A model generated the notes under the pieces. The model saw nothing but the letters and a program-made list of their open reading frames with translations. It searched no databases and was not told the DNA's origin. DNA of 64,000 bases from Pyxicephalus adspersus. Taxonomy: Eukaryota; Chordata; Amphibia; Anura; Pyxicephalidae. The stretch is taken from NCBI RefSeq assembly GCF_032062135.1, contig NC_092862.1, positions 64,039,930 through 64,103,929 of the forward strand, read 5' to 3'. This document shows positions 1-13,530 of this stretch, piece after piece. Positions within the stretch are counted from its first letter, which is position 1. Every line of letters starts with the position of its first letter. A program made the position numbers and the translations under genes.

Positions 1-120
1 GTAAAGCTGCCGGAGATGCGCGGCTCCGGCCGCGAGCTTTTTCAGTTGCTGAATAGCGCGACGGCGTACGATTTCGGATCGCGAATACGAATGCGCGAGC
101 GATCATCCGATTCTGCTTGA
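1..120. other. CpG-rich segment at window edge
   Basis: This stretch holds about 19 CpG dinucleotides, whereas the following kilobases are AT-rich and CpG-poor. It includes CG-dense words such as GCGCGAGCGATC. It could be the end of a CpG-rich foldback repeat cut by the window border, or the edge of a CpG island. No open frame or RNA gene is recognisable. Confidence 0.4.
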
Positions 121-453
121 TGAATTAGGGCCATTGTCTATGTGCAACCAGACAGACCATAACGTCTTTTTGGAAAAGTACAGATGTTCCGAATATGTCT
201 GACAGTAGGTTTAATTTACAAGATTTTTTATTTGAGAAAATGTTTGCTGAAAATGCAGATAAAAAGCTTAAATTTCATGCATATTGGTCCCCATGGTTTG
301 CGCACCCAAAATGCACTGTGTGAATATAATTGAATGTGTTTGATCCTGTTTGTTCTGTTTTGTTTTTATTAATATTTCTTCTTTTTTATATATTGTCTGT
401 ATTTTATACTGCAAAAATTAAAAAAAAAATATCTTTGAAAAAAAAAAAAAAAA
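121..453 (+). repeat. 3' end of an L1-like retroelement with poly-A
   Basis: The segment becomes progressively T-rich, with TTTGTTTTTATTAATATTTC, and ends in a 16-nt poly-A run at 438-453. This is the usual look of a Tx1/L1-type 3' UTR with its tail. No ORF2 coding sequence is visible upstream before the window edge, so the assignment rests on composition and the tail only. It could instead be another poly-A retrocopy. Confidence 0.35.
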
Positions 454-460
454 GGGGGGG
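438..460. repeat. Poly-A to poly-G junction (A16 G7)
   Basis: Sixteen A are followed directly by seven G. The A run is probably a retroelement tail. The G run begins the next interspersed repeat. Homopolymer length here is prone to sequencing error. Confidence 0.8.
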
Positions 461-814
461 TCACGGTACGTGCCCACCCCACTACACCCCTGTCTGTGTC
501 ACTCAAAGGGGAAGAAACTTCCCCCAGAGTGATGTCATTATACCAGAACCCGTCCATTCTCCCATCACAAGTCTGAGCCTGTAATGGGAGAGTGGGCGGG
601 TTGTGTTAAGTGAGACAGCCCACCCACCGCCCTGAGCCTGCAATGTCTCTTGGAGACATGGACTGCTGCTCTGGCCGGTGCACCCCCGCAAGTGGGTCCT
701 TCTCCTGAGGGACCACCAAAGAATACTTTGTAAAAAATGAGTGGGCATGCTTGCCCACTCCCGAAAAAAGTGAGGGCGTGGTGTTCCCACCTGTGCCCAC
801 CTGCTAAACCCCTG
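461..814. mobile_element. hAT-like non-autonomous element, two similar ends
   Basis: The segment is GC-richer than its surroundings and ends with GTGCCCACCTGCTAAACCCC plus TG. On the minus strand this reads CAGGGGTTTAGCAGGTGGGC, a hAT-style terminus. A similar end, GTGCCCACCCCACTACACCC plus CTG, lies in the same orientation at about 470-492, so two copies or a duplicated end are likely. A perfect hairpin GAGTGGGCA/TGCCCACTC sits near 739-760. No coding capacity is convincing; the 154-codon antisense frame is incidental. Confidence 0.45.
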
Positions 815-1031
815 GTTGTAAAGCTCCAAGAATATAGGTCCTCTGCAAAGAGACTCACAATGAAGACAAAAGGCAATCTGTGCACCAGGGAGACATGGAA
901 GCTAATATTGACCTCCCTTAAAAAAGTCTGCCTGGTTGTTATACTGACCCTGTGCTTCAGTATGCACTGACTGTAAACTAGCTTGAAGATTAGGGCTTCT
1001 GAAGAAAATCTGACTTTCCTGATCTGCAAAG

Positions 1032-1198
1032 TAAGGGCTCTATTTATGAAACAGGGAATCTGACATTCCCTCAGGAATTCCCTGGAGGGAATTAATTTTC
1101 AATTGCCAATTGAAATTGAAATACATGGACCTAAAAGATTCCCATGAGGTAATGTTTGAGGGAATGTCTAACTCCCTGTTTTATAATAGGAGCCCTTA
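1032..1198. mobile_element. 167-bp MITE with TA duplication
   Basis: The ends form terminal inverted repeats: TAAGGGCTCTATTTATGAAA on the left and the complement of GTTTTATAATAGGAGCCCTT plus A on the right. Matching continues inward through ACAGGGAATC...GACATTCCCTC against its mirrored copy. The outermost TA on both sides would be the target duplication of a Tc1/mariner-type element. There is no coding sequence. The superfamily is inferred from the TA only. Confidence 0.75.
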
Positions 1199-3415
1199 GT
1201 GTTGACAATAATGTACAGTTGAAACTACAGGTTCAGATGATGGCCAGGCAGCTATAAATTTATCTTTCATCATAATAAATAATTATATTTAATTCTGCGT
1301 TTTTGCCAATACATACAAAACCAGATTCCTATTTTAATGGCCCTATTTGTTCTCCTTTTACTGTTTGAATAAAATATTAATTTTCTTTCAGAAATCACTT
1401 ACACCTTTAGTCGAGTGTCAGTCAAGCAATTAATATTTTCACACCTTGTGCACTCTTTGGTAACAAGTTAAAATTTTACGCCTCATTTTCAACAGTCTTG
1501 AATGTAGAACCTGATAAGGGAGCTATATTATAGCAATTATATTTTATTAAGCAGGTGTGCATGTGAACCCTGAAGGTGTAAGGAATAGAACATTCAGTCT
1601 TTTTTTTAAGTATTGACTCTTCCTAATTAGTCAGAACAATATTGATATGCTAATAAAGGATAATAAATTTTAATTGTGTATCACTTATGAAACCACCCTA
1701 TAAAAGGACAATGGGCACCTAGAGAGGCCTATGCTACTGAATGAACCCCAGGAGCCTGAGTTCTCCACCATGCTAAAAACTTCAGCTAAAAGGTCAGCAC
1801 TTTGTTCTGCCAACCAAAGTTACACGCTGATATAGCTAGCAAAAGGTAAGTTCTGACCTCTGCAGGTGCTGTGCAGTCATTTTCATTTTTTTTTTTTGCA
1901 GTATTGGTAGAAAAAAGGTACCTTGAGGTAGCCAGATGTATTTTGTGTTAATTTCAGAAATTATGTCAGCAGGCACTCTGCAAGGTCTCTCTGCATATGT
2001 GGGTTGGAAAAATGTCTCATGGGCACCTAACAAGCTGCCGGTAGGAGAGAAGGAGCAAACCACACTACAGTTTTAACGTGTTGCCCTTGCGATTGCAGTG
2101 CAGTTCTTCCTCGAAAATTAAAAAGCAACTGTGCAGCCAGAATTAACTTGTCGTTTCTAGGAACTGTCCCCCAATCCACTTCAGCCATGACCATTTGCAA
2201 ACACGTGTGGTTGAAGTTGGAAGAGTGGTAGAAGGTGGTAGTGAAGCCAGTAGTAGAATGCTGCAGTTAACTACAAGTCTGATAGGCTTTAACTGTTTCA
2301 AACATTCAGTTGGTTTGTTTTGCTCCAATGAACAAAAAAGGAAGATTAGATTAGTACTGCCACTGATCTAGTCATAAATCCTCTTATTTTTAAAATAATC
2401 AAATTAACTTTATTTTCTATGAGAAAATACAGCTTATAAAAAGTACATTTTGTCATCAGAATCAAATTACAATTATGTAAATAAGTTATGTTTTCATTTA
2501 CATAAATACATTTGCATAAATATTGAAACAATAGATAATTGTTGGAATGGGACAAATATGACCTAACAAATGACATTTATCAACTGTGCATTAGACTGTG
2601 ATGTGCAAAGTAAATTTTACCATAACGAGAAGTGAACAAGTGAAACTATGGAAGATAGAATAATGATCCAATAACACAATTAAATCCTACAGTCACAAAA
2701 TCACCACTAAGTGCATTTTGCTTTTAGTAATCTTGTTTTACATAGAGCACAGAATATTGATGGTAAAGAAGATACACATATTTCTATGTATACTCCAATT
2801 CCAGCCAACAAATAAAAATATTCACGAAGCTACGAATGCTACTTTCTATGATAAAGTCAAAATATTTGCTAAGTGAACACTAGTGTCAATTCTTTGTACA
2901 CTTCTGCAAGCACAATCCAAACAGAACATGGTTGTTGAGAAAATTATTGTATTGTGACCCTTCCACACTATCTATCCACCTCATATCTTCAGTTACATTA
3001 CATTTTGGGCCATGCTTGGGTATCATAGGTGGCTTTTTAAAAAATTATTGGAACTCACATTTTCTCTTTAACAGGGAAAACCACCAAGCTGGTGTAATAA
3101 AGAATATGGCATCTGAATTCAAACACAAGTTCCTATATTACTGGAATATTAACAAAATGTAGGGGGTGGATTTATACATTACAACTACTACTGGATGGGG
3201 AAAATGAAGTACAGAGTAAGTAGATAGAACTCCCTGCATATACTTATAAATGTACATCTAGGTACATCTAATTTTAATGTCAAATAACTTAAGCCCTAGG
3301 CTAGAAGAAGAAGGATCCTTAAATGTTATTTAGGGAGTTTATAAATAAACTCCCTAATAAACTCTCTTTGTTTAATGACTTTATTACTTTAGGTCAGCTT
3401 CACATCTTATATAAG
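1199..3415. other. AT-rich non-coding DNA, nothing recognised
   Basis: No repeat family, splice-flanked exon or RNA gene is recognised. The open frames here (up to about 76 codons) are short, AT-driven and lack recognisable domains. Confidence 0.5.
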
Positions 3416-3423
3416 CACATCTC

Positions 3424-3773
3424 TTAAGCTACGTACACGCGTCAGATTTTTATCGCCCGATAATCGGCATCGGCCAATTATCGGGCGAAAATCTGCCGTG
3501 TGTACAGTCGGTGTCGTCCATTGTCCGGACGACCGACCTGCCGGATCCACGGACGATGGACGACAGCCGATCCTAATGAAAGGGAAGGGGAGAGCGTGCA
3601 GCAGGGTGCCGCTCCGTCGCTCTCCCCCCTCCCTCTCCATAGAGCATGAACATGTATGTATGTACGTGCTGTATGTACAGCACCGTTCATGCATAGTGCA
3701 CTCCCTTGTCGTTGGAAAGGATCGTGAAAGATCCTTTCCAACGACAAAAATTGCAAGTGTGTACGCAGCTTAA
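3424..3773. mobile_element. 350-bp MITE, TTAAGCT(A/G)CGTACAC termini
   Basis: Inverted ends read TTAAGCTACGTACACGC on the left and the complement of GTGTACGCAGCTTAA on the right. Outside them CACATCTC (3416-3423) and CTCATCTC (3774-3781) match at 7 of 8 positions, as in a hAT target duplication. An alternative reading is a piggyBac-like TTAA at each end. The interior is palindromic: ATCGCCCGATAATCGG pairs with CCAATTATCGGGCGA, and GTCGTTGGAAAGGATC pairs with GATCCTTTCCAACGAC. It is far more CpG-rich than its neighbours. No transposase is present. Related copies lie at 35600-36023 and 40323-40405. Confidence 0.8.
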
Positions 3774-4396
3774 CTCATCTCTCAGCACAGATTCCCTTAC
3801 CAAAGTAAGGAAGTATAAATGCAGATTCTAATGACTTAGAAAACATGAAACCTTTTTACAGTTCTATACCACATGTCTACATCCAATTTTCTTTAAGGTT
3901 GAAAGGGTAAAATTTATATCTTGATATTTAAGTAACTTGAAGCCCCATTTGAAATCAATGGTTTTTTTGCTGATAGCATGAGATGATTTAAGGTAATATA
4001 TATGGCTATTGTTTTACTGTTGACAAGCCAAAACTCAATCATAATAATGGTTCTTTATGAGAATTTCATCATTTATTGAATTTTTGCCAGTTTCATTTTT
4101 AGGACTTTTTGATAGTATATTTTAGATAATATTCATATAACATTTCAAAAAGATCAAAAAATCCAAAAAAAGGTTTACATGTACCATGTAACTAAAACAA
4201 TTGGATACATTAGGATTCATAGGCAATTGGTACACATATACTGCACCGTAAAAAAAAAATTAAACTCAGATGACAGCCCAAGATGTGGAAAAGATACACA
4301 CCAGAAAAAAAATGAAAATGAAGCATACAAAAAACACAATTTGCTTTCTTAGTGTTTCAGTTTTCCCCTGAGGTTTGCTATTTTCTATTGCTATTG

Positions 4397-4403
4397 ATAT
4401 ATA

Positions 4404-4452
<49 letters not shown>

Positions 4453-4491
4453 GCTATAGATATATATAAATAGATAGATTTATATATATAT
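4397..4491. repeat. (TA)n microsatellite, partly interrupted
   Basis: A long alternating TA tract to about 4450 is followed by interrupted TATA/TAGA stretches to 4491. Confidence 0.95.
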
Positions 4492-7400
4492 TGCTATCCT
4501 GTTGTCGATAATCTGGTATTTTCTAAACACACTAGGGATGAGGCTTAGGTTTGCCATCTCCATGGGTTCAAGGAGAATCCTGCGTGTTTTAGATTTTGAT
4601 TCAGGGGCAGTATTATATTAAGGGTGTAATTTCTGTTCTATTTTTATCTAACGTTAACATGACCTTTTTTTCATTTGCAATGCTTAAAGAATACACCTGC
4701 TATAGACTACCTGGTTAATATATATACCCCATTTCTTGCCTTGTCCTCGTCTTTTGCTTGCCCTAGCTCGGAGATTGTTGTCTCACTGAATGTCAGATCA
4801 TCTGTGTTATAAATACCCTTAAAAAGTCTCTTTAAATTTAAATTCTTTCAAAAACTAAAAAAAGAAGTTGTCAATGCAGCCGGTCTGGCTTTCATGAATT
4901 ATCATTTTTTATGATTGGCTGTTCTGGGTTAGTCTGGTCAGATACAATGCAATATTTTCAATCCATATGACAGGTCAAACAATTCAGAATATAAAAGTTC
5001 TCTCGTGACTATTCTTTATTCTCTTTTTACAAGTAAGGAAGGGAATGAGCAGGAAATAATACTAACAGCAAAGCATTAAACACAATTCATTGCATGAAAG
5101 ACAGACAGATCTTCAACATGATCTACCTGTCTGCGGACACCTATTTAAACAAAGACATCAATTTTTCATTTTCTCTGGGTACAAGCTGTGACCTCTTTTC
5201 TTGACAAAGAAGTCACGGAGTAATTAAGTCACCTAATTTTGTGGCATATAAGCTTTTCTTTCTGGGAAAGCCTGTGTATATGGACAATATTACTCATGAT
5301 GAATTCTAATGGTCAGTGAATCACAGAGATTATAAAGCTCAACTAGAGACACTTCACTTGAGTTTCGAGCAGTGCTAGTAATTCAACACCTTTTTTAAAA
5401 AATACCACTTTATCATAATATACTAAGACAAGTACAGAAAAATCAATGGTTGGGGATCTACATCTATCACAGCGTCTCGAAAACCCCTGTGAAAGTATTA
5501 GACCGCAGGATGAAGCTCTAATTATCTGGCATAGTGCTGCAGTATACAGCCACCTGATTTTATCTCAGTGACATTAAAACAGATATCTCTCTAAACCCAA
5601 TGCATCACTTCAATCTGAGGAAATAAATCAGCCCTTAGCTTCTGCCGACACTTCTGCTCAGACCAAAAAGAGGTCACAGTGCCTGAGTAACATCACAGCT
5701 ATATTTATTACTCTCCCGCAAATAATTTATAGATTAACATATCAAAACAAGTCAAAGTTTATTGACCTTACACAGCTATTCTGATGAATCATCAGACCAG
5801 CACATAAAGGTCCCACAGAGTATTTTTAAAAGAAACCATATTTTTTCTCATCATACTGTGGTATCAGCTAACACAATTGAAATGAAATGTGTTATCAAGA
5901 GTATTGCTTTTGCATTGGCTTGTTTGAATGTACAGGTTTATTGCTAATAAAAAAAAAGTTTTAATAGCTTAATCTAAAATGATTGACCTGAAGGCTTTTA
6001 AAGTGTTGCCTATGGGTGATTTTTGGTACTGTAATTAGTTGCAGTTTCATGGGCATACAATGTTTTGAAGTTTGTTTTTTTGTTTTACAATTTGGGTTAA
6101 ATAAAAATATTTTATGTGACAAATAAATTCGGCTACCAATATTTAATTCTTCTTTCTTAAAACATATAATGTTTGAGGGTTTTTAGTATTCTTCAGGCCT
6201 AAAATGTTGTGCATGTTTAACAAATTAAAAAAGACAAAAATAACAGCATGTAACAGGGTTACTGATACATAATATGATTATCTAGATTATGAAGTGCTGA
6301 TAGCGGTGCATTCCCTTTCATTGTATTGCCATTTGCATCAATGCCCACACTACTGGGTGATTTTATAAAGGAAAGAGAAATTAAAACATTATGGTGAATA
6401 TTTCCACAATATGTCATCCTAGTGATTTTCTGGTGGGTTTTCAGCATTTCTTTTTGCTCAGGTGGGATTCAGGGATGGGGACCAATTAAGAAAACACAGT
6501 TTAGACAACAAAGATTATCACTGTTAGATATAGAAACCAAACAAATAAAAAATAAAAAGTACTTTCAGCAAATGCTGTAAAAAGTACATGGAGGAAAAAT
6601 CCTAAGTATAAAAGAAATTATATATGTCTACTAAGAATCACAACATAAAAAACCTGCCCTGTACAACTGTGTAAGACTACAATCAATTTGCTAATATTAT
6701 GATACTACCAAAAAGGTAATAAAGAACACAAACACAGAACTGGAAACAAAACTGGAATAAGGGGTTCTAAGTGTTGTATTTCCCTGTGCTATTGCACAGC
6801 ACCAGTATTGGGTGTGTGCCATTTGTTATCAGTTGCTGATAATCTTGAATGTGGTGATAAGGAGTGTGGTTTGATCCGTATATTTGCCCTGATCATATCA
6901 GAACTTTGAGAAGAGATACAAATCATTTTCTGATAAAGTTTTACTCCTAACTGAAAATCCTAATACAGACGGTGCCAAAAATGGTTGTAAATAACATTGT
7001 GTTAATGTGTGTGGGTGTTTAAGCCCGTATGTATCTCTCTCTCTCCCTCAGTTTTTAGTCCAGTTGTCAGACTCAGCGGATCAGAGAGACAACACATAGA
7101 CACCAGCTGGAGTGGAGGAAGATTTCTTTGCTAAGGTGGCAAATAATTACTGTTGAAAGGACAGTACTGTATATTAGAATGTAGAATTTTAAGAAAGAAT
7201 ATTATGTGTTTTGTTTCTAGTTTGAATGGAATGGGAAAAAGTTTGAGTCTCTTCACTTTCTGTCCTAGTGATTTAAAGTTGATGTCAACCTGAATAATGA
7301 ACTTCTATTAAAGAAAAAGAAAATTGTTGATCTTGTTGATCTGTTCGTGACCTTAGCAGACTTATTATGCTATTGAAAAGAGTCCTACTAGTTCTTAGTT

Positions 7401-10400
7401 TGGTCTACTGAGTATTTAATCTTAGGACTGATTAAGTCATTTAGCAAAATGCAATGGGAGGAGTTGATACCATAAAATCCTATGTGTTGTCAGACTAAAA
7501 CAGGCAGACTCACCTGTCCGTGTTTCAGTGCCAGGTGCTGCCATCTACATTCTCTTCTTCTTCTAGGCAATATGCACCCATCTTGATTGGCCATGCTAGG
7601 ATGCTGTTAGCTTTCTGCCAGAAACCCAGGCAGGGGAGATGCATTATTGAAGAAAGGACATCACTTTTAGTTCCAATTTAGGAGTTGAGTATATTTCTGA
7701 AAAATCAAAAGGTATTTTTCAGTTCTTTGGAGAAAGGAGAGGGCAGGACAAGTGAGCTGCACCTGCTGTGCTCTCCTCCTTAGGGGTGAACAGCAGTCGT
7801 TCACAATCAGTTGTTCTTCAATCCACCATGGAATCCATGACAATGGGGGATCACTGTACATGTGTTAGATTTTTCCCAAGATGAACATGACTATTTGTCT
7901 CAGGCAACTATTATTTGACATGCATATGTATGTATACATGGATGTATTTGTGGTTGTTTGTGTACTATATTGGTATCTCTTGCAATTACTATCCTGCACG
8001 CCTAATAAGATATGTCACAAATTTCATGAAATATATTACTATTTTTTATGCAATTATACTTGAGCGATATTACACAAGGAAATACTGTTCTTTAATTGTT
8101 TGTTGTATGGATATCTCCGTTGGGGTCAAATATGTCAAAAGAATGACTTCACGTCAATAGCTGACTTGAATTAAAAGAGCAACACTGAGCTGAAAGTAGC
8201 ACATGCATAAGGTTTCCCGTGTCCAATCCTTCCACCTATTACAGTGTATGTGTGAGACAAATAACTTGTGAGTTTTTTGAGTTTTTTTTGAGGGGGGTTG
8301 TCAGCTATGTGTATGACTATTACAGTGACATGCTCTTTGCCAGTAAATTTGGTAAGTTAGAAAAGAAATAGCATGAAAATTGTTGAGTGTTTTATCTGTT
8401 ACAAAGCTATTCACATTTTGACAGACAACATAGTTTACATTGCAAAGTCATATAGCTCCATTTTGCACCCTTTCTTGTTTTTTTTGTTTTTTTTATTACA
8501 GTGGCCGTTCAGTGAAAATTTTGAAAATCATCATCTTTATCTTCAAAATAAAGAGGACGCAGACCTAACATTTTTTTTACTCTGCTTTATTTTGTCCCAT
8601 TGAATAGATTATGCTTCCCAATCTTTCCTGAGGAAATTTCCAGGATATGTACCCCAATGGGAACACAGACAGCAATTAAAATCTAACACAGGATCCAACC
8701 TGTTCCTACCCACAATAAATACAATTGCATTACATAAATATACAAATCTGGATGGTACAAGTTATTAATTTTATACATATTTATAAGCAGCCCATGTAAG
8801 GTTTTAAAAAAAGTTTGAAAGTGAATAATAATTGCTTCTCATACTAACACACAGTGGTGTATCTGGTATAGTCCACTTGGGCACAGCCAAGTTAGGGGTG
8901 CTTTAGCACCACATTTGCATTTGCGTGGCTCTGAAGGCCTTTCAGCAACAACCTAAATGAAATGGTCTTCTAGCAAGGAATCTGTCTTGATACTGTACTA
9001 ATTACCCAAATGCAAATACAAATCTATAGAACCCAAAATTTAAAAACTTATTTTTGGGTCTTGGCTGAATTTTATGTTCTTTGTATGCCATATCAACTCC
9101 AAGGACCAAAGGAAAGGAAACGGCTCCTGGACTTATAGCTGGATCCCAGCTACCATAAATAGGTGACGGATCTAAAAGTGAAGCTTTCTGTTTGGATTCC
9201 TGTTGTTGAACTATGCAGTTTGCTTCATTTTCAAATGGCACTATAGTCCTTTGAGGAATACATATGTTAAATTTGGCTCAAAACCTGTTTATATAATAAA
9301 TAATAATGTGAGCTTTAGGTGAGTGATGTTTTGTTTAGTTATTTTAATAACTCAGGTCAACCTTGTCATCAACACAATAACATGGCAATAACAAAATCTA
9401 TTGGTGCTGCCCTTAATGGTGTGTGTGAATAATTTGTTATCGGATCAGCCTCTAGATGACTGCCAATATTTAATGTGCTGAAATAAATCCCTTTATCTTC
9501 TTGCCCTCTATTTGATCCCTGTCAGCTGCATTGGTTGCTGTCCCAAAAGACTGATCACCAGGCTCTGAGAAATGTCTGTTTCCAGTCATTTCCAGTCAAG
9601 AACTCGTGGGGATACTTTGATGCTAGAAGGAAGGACAGAGCTTATGACGTTACCACAAAGTAATAAGCATCATATAGTTTGTTCACCTTACAGTGTTTTT
9701 GTTATTGAGTACAATACCTACACACCACTATATGTTAAAAGTATTTGTTGCTTTTATGAAGAAGTTTCAGTTTTTATTGTTGATTTGATGTAAAACATGC
9801 CAGGTTTAACATTTTAATATTTTCACACACTATAATATACACTTTAACATAATACCACAAAACAAAAGTATTAATCATGTCACTAACTAATAAAGACAGA
9901 AGAAACAAATATTACTGATATATTATGTAGGTATAGTATACATTTTACAGATAGGCAAAGTACAATAAAAGCGCCTGTCAGGGTAGAAAAAGTAGAGACA
10001 ATATACATAATGACAATTTTTGGTTAGATTTTTAGGAATAATTCATAAGGAATCTCCCCTTGCGGTCTCACACAATGCTATGGCACAGGAGGCGAATGTA
10101 CATACAGATTACATTTTTCATACTCGCTGTAATAAAATACATTGTAGAGTTCACATGCCCTGTGTTGAATTAATTCAATCATTGGAGACATTTATTAGAT
10201 GCTCGGAGGCTTTCAGTTCTGAGCTATAAACAATTAACAAATAGTCCAGAAAATCAATTACTAAGTTTTTTTGTCAAATCAGTTTCATGTATTGCATTGC
10301 ACTGTTTTAGCCAATTTCCATCATTCCCAAGATACATGTGGCGAACAGACATTTGTAACCTTGTTTTTGATAATATTGTGTGGACAATTTTGTTTCATGT

Positions 10401-12197
10401 ACTTTCTGATCTGAAATTGTCATTAAGAATAATCCCTGGATGTAATATTTCTCAGATTTTAAATGGAACACTATTATCTACTACAACTACATGAGATAAA
10501 TCTCAGATGGACAAGTAGGGCACATATAAATTACATCAGTCCACTTATTTAAATACCATTCCAGGTTCTATGTAAGGCTAAGTCCTTAGCATGGACATAT
10601 TTGGGTGCTATTCACTTTGAAATGTTTATACCAGTTAATTTTATGGAAAGAATAAAGGACACATGGGCAAGGTGGAGAGGAAACCAGGACATTAAAAACA
10701 CGGTAGGCTTGCAGTAACTGTACTTCTCCAAGCACCTCCAAGGTGTTGGCCTAATCCAGGTCCTCATTAGCCAGGGTTCCTGTATATGCTTGACTATTGA
10801 CTAATGAAAGAACAGGTCAGCAGAGGGGGTTCTCATTCCAGCCAATCCTCAACCACTTCTCCTATGTTGGAAACTTTAAGTAACCTATTAAAAGCTAACA
10901 TAGGGTCCAGGAATACAGACATTCATGCTTTTAGCTCTACCTTTTGGGAAGATTAAAACAATTAAAATGATAAGGCTCTTTTTTTCCACGGCATGATCCA
11001 TTGGACTACACTATGCAGTGAATGGCCAGACTAATAAGTATTAGTGATTTTCTAACACTGTAAAAAACCTAAATACTCCTTGCTTTCAATATGACAACCT
11101 GGTGGCATTAATGGTAAGTGTAAAGAACTCCCCTAGTACGCCCTATTTACTACTTTTTATTTAGAAGTTGAGATACTCGGCACTCCTGACCAAGGCTTGG
11201 TTTATTTGCTACAGTGACTTCTATGCTCCGCAGTGACTCATTGACTTATTTAGGAAATGTGGGTGGATAAGTAGTAAAGCAGACTGGATTTAGGCAATGC
11301 ATATATAAGAACAAATATAAAGTAAGCAGAAAGTCAGAACAAAGCCAAATTTTTAGGAAATAATTTTATCATCGGCTATTCCATCTCTGTGAAAATATAT
11401 ATTATAACCAATATTAAATGGCATCTTTGGAATTTTTATACAAAATTGGCTTTAATATATTAAATAGTTGGGTCCAAACTAAGAATACGCATTATGCCTG
11501 CAAGAGGGGCTCATTTATAGAAAGGTGCTGATCACATAACAGATTGCCACTTGTTTGTCATCTGATCACTATTCAGTTAAATAGAGTAACTGATCCCAAT
11601 ATTTGAAAGTGTCATATAAAGCTATGATCACATATGAAGTGGGAATCAAAGCGATTAAAAAAAATTATTGCTGTCCATTGTGGGATATGGCAGTTCACAC
11701 CTGTAAAATGGCAGTCATGATAATCACCAATTTATAAATGCTGTGGTAGTAGTAAAACCTCCACTAAATGCAAGTGATTAATGAATGACTTGGTGATTAT
11801 TTAGAAAACTAATGATCATGTCAGCTGATCAGCACTATTATGAGTAGGGCAATGTCAATTGTGCCAATAATTCTGCAGAATAAATGGCATATTGCCAACA
11901 ATCATATTGATCACCAGCCTTTTAAATGGGTCCTTTACTTTCTTTTTAATGGTTACTTGGCCTGTAAGACTTGTTCAATTACTGCAATCAATAAACAACA
12001 GTGGGAATCTTTTTTCTCTTTTCTGGAAAATAATTAAAAAGAGAACATAAGCAAAAATTATCTTACACACAATATACACACAAAAGACAGTTTAGAGAGA
12101 TATTTTTTAAGCTTTTATTTCACTCAGTGTTAAAGAATAGGCCAGGGTTTGCCATATAGGGAAATAAAAATAGCACATCCTGATCTTTCCTTTACTA
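4492..12197. other. Long non-coding AT-rich stretch
   Basis: I see no exon, RNA gene or intact transposon. The stretch 5030-5720 looks less degenerate and lacks repeat signatures, so it is a candidate conserved non-coding block, but conservation cannot be judged from one sequence. One repeat-like piece is listed separately at 7500-7670. Confidence 0.4.
7500..7670 (-). repeat. Repeat piece with CACCTGTCC...CTTCTTCTTCT
   Basis: The order CTCACCTGTCC, then CTCTTCTTCTTCT, then TTGGCCATGC(T/C)AGGATG recurs in looser form at 35240-35350 (CTTACCTGTCC, CCTCTTCTTTC, TTGGCTGGGCCAGGATG). This suggests two copies of one interspersed family. On the minus strand the start reads as a splice-donor-like GGACAGGT. 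The family is not named. Confidence 0.35.
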
Positions 12198-12540
12198 CAG
12201 GGGTGTCAAACCCTGTCCCACAGGCCCATTTTGGCCCCCAACATCCTTTCCCAAAGGAATCCTAAATATAAACTGTAGCTGGCCTGCTGCTGCATTGAAA
12301 TAGTGCCACTACTACAATTCCTGCCATCATTCGCGTCTATAGACCAGCGGGCTCTCTGCCTATGCGTGGCCCCACATTGTACTGTTTTCTAGAGGCAAAT
12401 AATGCCGGGAATATTAGTAGCGGCGCTATTTCAGAAAAGATGGAGTTTCAGTGGCGGCCCACTCATAAGATTTAGCTTGCATTGGCCGTGTCTGGCATTT
12501 CCAGCACTCCCCCTCAGCTGTACTTTTCCTTGCTACTCCA
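12198..12540 (+). mobile_element. hAT-type element, left end only
   Basis: The left end CAGGGGTGTCAAACCC is the widespread hAT/Charlie-type terminus, followed by a GC-richer body with GGCCCATTTTGGCCCCC. No matching right end (TTTGACACCCCTG) occurs within the next kilobase, so the right part is lost or decayed. The right boundary is set where composition returns to background. There is no coding sequence. Confidence 0.65.
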
Positions 12541-12761
12541 AGGCATGGACTTTAATGGTTTTTCATAGAAAAATATGATTTTCATAGAAAAATATTGTTC
12601 TTATTTTTGTGCAAAAATGTTTTGAAATTTAATTCAGAAGGCTACAAATAGAGAAATAGGCATTACATTTTTTTCCTAAATTAAATTGAAAAAAATGTAT
12701 GCCTCTTTCTCTAATATAAGCTTGTTCCAGATTGAATGTGAAGCAAAACCTTTGTTTCCAT

Positions 12762-12937
12762 ATCAGTGAAGCTTTGCGATCCAGCAAACCTGGAACAGAT
12801 TTCCTTAAAGTCATTTGCTATTTGCTAGCAAAGGTTTTGAATCCTGGACCAGATCCATTCCAGGTTTGCTAAATCACCCAGCTTCACTGATAAAAGTCTA
12901 TTCGCTCCAGCCTTGGAGAGCTTTAACAAATCAGGCA
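12762..12937. mobile_element. Palindromic MITE family A, copy 1 (left end lost)
   Basis: The copy contains the inner arm ATCAGTGAAG...GATCCAGCAAACCTGG and the full right arm CAGGTTTGCTAAATCACCCA...GAGAGCTTTAACAAATCAGG. It pairs with itself like the other family copies (28058-28267, 48375-48600, 59883-60105 and a fragment at 40695-40771). The outer 40 bp or so of the left arm are missing. Confidence 0.8.
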
Positions 12938-13361
12938 CTTTGTCTTTTGTAGGGTTTGCCATCTTGGCAGGGCATTTCTTCATGGTAAAGCTGCTCCACT
13001 GATGAATACTCCTCAGATGACAGGTGGGAGAATAAGCATGCATCACCAGGAGAGGTTCCAAAAAGCACAGATCCGCAGACTTAATTAGGCAGAAACATTG
13101 GCAGGTAATGTAACCCACGTTAGGTCAATGGACTTCTAAAACTGGGTTGTGATTACTACAGAGTTACACTATTGGGACAGAAAAAAAAAGATTGATGTTA
13201 CATGTGTAACTTTATACAGCTGATGTTTGTGCACTCCTCTAAAAGAAATATATGAAAACAGCATGAAACACAGATACAAATATATTTTTAATAAACATAT
13301 GTGCACTCCAATAATGTGTTTACTTTTCCATACCCTTATCCAAACCATTACATTTGTGCCT

Positions 13362-13530
13362 TAACCTCCTTAGCTGTAATCCCGAGTGTGGCTCGCAGTT
13401 AATTTTTAGTACCAAAAGCTGTAACCCTGAACCACACTTGGGGTGGAATTGCCAGGGAGTTTATAAAGCTTACCTGGTAAGCAGTGCCCACGGTGTCCTC
13501 CAGCGATGCCAGCTTCTTCTTCCTGTGTGA
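13362..13530. repeat. TTAACCTCC-type foldback repeat
   Basis: It starts with TTAACCTCCTTAGCTGTAAT and contains CCCGAGTGTGGCTCG, which folds back on AACCACACTTGGGGTG. CCAGGGAGTTTATAA and CTTACCTGG follow. The TTAACCTCC start is shared with 18497. The TTAA edge would fit a piggyBac-like terminus, but no second TTAA end was paired, so the class is open. Confidence 0.5.

Noticed and set aside
565..1029. 154-codon minus-strand open frame
   Set aside because: It runs through a MITE-like repeat and into unrelated AT-rich sequence; no domain and no splice signals.
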